From the NCBI GenBank assembly GCA_003132125.1, contig PKWT01000442.1:1-5204 (forward strand): 5,204 nucleotides of DNA. Direction: 5' to 3'. Origin of the DNA: Micrococcales bacterium. Lineage in GTDB: Bacteria; Actinomycetota; Actinomycetes; Actinomycetales; Dermatophilaceae. Each line of letters begins with the position of its first letter. Positions within the stretch are counted from its first letter, which is position 1. Shown here piece after piece: positions 4,428 to 5,204 of this stretch. A program made the translations under genes and the position numbers. Under the pieces are notes generated by a model that saw nothing but the letters and a program-made list of their open reading frames with translations, was not told the DNA's origin and did no database searches.

Positions 4428-5204
4428 TCAGTTGCTCGGCCCGACGCCGGCCATGTCTGGCGTCGCGATGACCGTGATGGCCACCTTGTCCGACGAGCGC
4501 GCCAGGACGAATGCCTGCCCACCCTTGACGGGCGCAGCACCTCTGGACCTGCTCGTGGCGTTTCGGCCATAGGTACCCACGAAGCCGTCCGCGCTCTTGA
4601 GCGTGATCGAGGTGTCACTCACCGCGGTCACCTGGCCCCGCTGGAAGACAAGCGCCTGCACGGAGCCGTTCAGGGTCCCGGTGACGTCACCGTGAAGATC
4701 CGTCCCACCCAACAGGTTCCCCAGACCACCAAGACCTTGCCCGCGCCCACCCTGCATACCGGGCGCGCCTGGCATCCCGGGCAGGTTCGGCTGCCCATTG
4801 CCGTACCCGTTTGCGCCAGGTCCCTGGCGGTTGCCAAAGCCCTTGCCGTTGTTGAGCCCCCGCCCGTTGCCCGGACCGTTCTGGCCACGGGAGTATCCGT
4901 CCTGGCCTTGCCCCATCAGGTTGACGCGGTCGTGGTTGCGCAGGATTGCGACGCCGGCAACGCCGATCCCCAGAATCATCAGACAGACGAGCGCGCCGGC
5001 GGCGATGACGAGCCCCCAGCGCCCACCGTGGGTGGACGTCGCACGGCGCCACAGGCTCGGCCTGGGCGCGTAACCCCACGCCGGGGTTCCAAGCGGGGCA
5101 GACGCCCCAGCGACAGGGGTGGGTGGCCCGGCAACCGGGGAAACCGGCTCAGCAGGAGGACCCGCAGCAGGCATTGGCTGAGTCGGTGGGGTGCTCGCTG
5201 CCGG
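4428..5204 (-). CDS. Membrane-anchored protein: Pro-rich N-terminus, TM helix, Gly/Asn-rich linker, DUF5666-like domain; 5' end outside window
   Basis: The frame is open for 258 residues from the right edge. Residues 1-50 are Pro/Ala-rich and disordered, presumably cytoplasmic. A basic patch (LWRRATSTHGGR, 51-62) precedes one TM helix (about 63-88). Residues 98-167 are almost entirely Gly, Asn, Gln and Pro with scattered Arg/Tyr, a flexible linker. Residues 170-248 form a small beta-rich domain: LHGDVTG, VFQRGQVTAVS, SITLKSADGFVGTY and QAFVLA, the pattern of DUF5666-type domains common in actinobacterial surface proteins. The positive-inside rule puts the C-terminal domain outside the cell. 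An in-frame ATG lies at 5174, but the Pro-rich composition continues upstream without a stop and no Shine-Dalgarno precedes it, so the true start is probably beyond the window. Function is unknown. It ends 73 nt before the epimerase gene on the same strand. Confidence 0.8.
   Translation of the reverse strand, partial: PAASTPPTQPMPAAGPPAEPVSPVAGPPTPVAGASAPLGTPAWGYAPRPSLWRRATSTHGGRWGLVIAAGALVCLMILGIGVAGVAILRNHDRVNLMGQGQDGYSRGQNGPGNGRGLNNGKGFGNRQGPGANGYGNGQPNLPGMPGAPGMQGGRGQGLGGLGNLLGGTDLHGDVTGTLNGSVQALVFQRGQVTAVSDTSITLKSADGFVGTYGRNATSRSRGAAPVKGGQAFVLARSSDKVAITVIATPDMAGVGPSN

Noticed and set aside
4355..4618. N-terminal extension of the epimerase to the ATG at 4618
   Set aside because: It overlaps the upstream DUF5666-like gene in another frame and adds 88 non-homologous Arg-rich residues.
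4700..4900. Possible collagen-like or PE_PGRS-like repeat in the Gly-rich linker
   Set aside because: There is no regular Gly-X-Y or GGA-GGX periodicity and no exact DNA repeat. It is better described as an irregular Gly/Asn/Gln-rich linker.

Overview
The window reads as chromosomal DNA from a high-G+C actinobacterium. The evidence is strong G/C preference at third codon positions, several GTG starts, a cold-shock protein with the long C-terminal extension seen in Actinobacteria, and a directly adjacent DUF3027 gene, a family I know only from that phylum. A Micrococcales-type organism such as Intrasporangiaceae is a reasonable guess, but the sequence does not settle it. I see no mobile element, tRNA, rRNA, CRISPR array or phage signature.

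Layout, left to right. (1) 1-778, minus: the first 259 residues of a short-chain dehydrogenase of the retinol-dehydrogenase-like type, cut by the window edge. (2) 810-1544, minus: a DUF3027 protein of unknown role with a conserved Cys/His-rich C-terminus. (3) 1549-1950, minus: a two-part cold-shock-domain protein whose stop lies 4 nt before the DUF3027 start. Genes 3, 2 and perhaps 1 form a leftward operon. (4) 1951-2121: a divergent intergenic region with a weak promoter candidate and an inverted repeat. (5) 2122-3447, plus: a 12-TM MFS transporter. (6) 3434-4354, minus: an aldose 1-epimerase (GalM-like) that overlaps the transporter tail-to-tail by 14 bp. (7) 4428-5204, minus: a membrane-anchored protein with a Pro-rich N-terminus, one TM segment, a Gly/Asn-rich linker and a DUF5666-like C-terminal domain. 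Its N-terminus lies beyond the right edge.

How the genes work together. The cold-shock protein and the DUF3027 protein are almost certainly co-expressed and probably translationally coupled, so DUF3027 may act in RNA or stress biology; that is inference from context. The MFS transporter and the epimerase are convergent, and only their overlap links them. The dehydrogenase could be read through from the operon, but it also has a TANNNT hexamer exactly where a leaderless promoter would sit, as does the epimerase.

The gene content is ordinary. The points most worth a second look are the cold-shock/DUF3027 pair, the leaderless-promoter pattern, the overlapping convergent gene ends, the ambiguous MFS start and the linker-DUF5666 surface protein. 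I did not find a convincing new multi-gene system.
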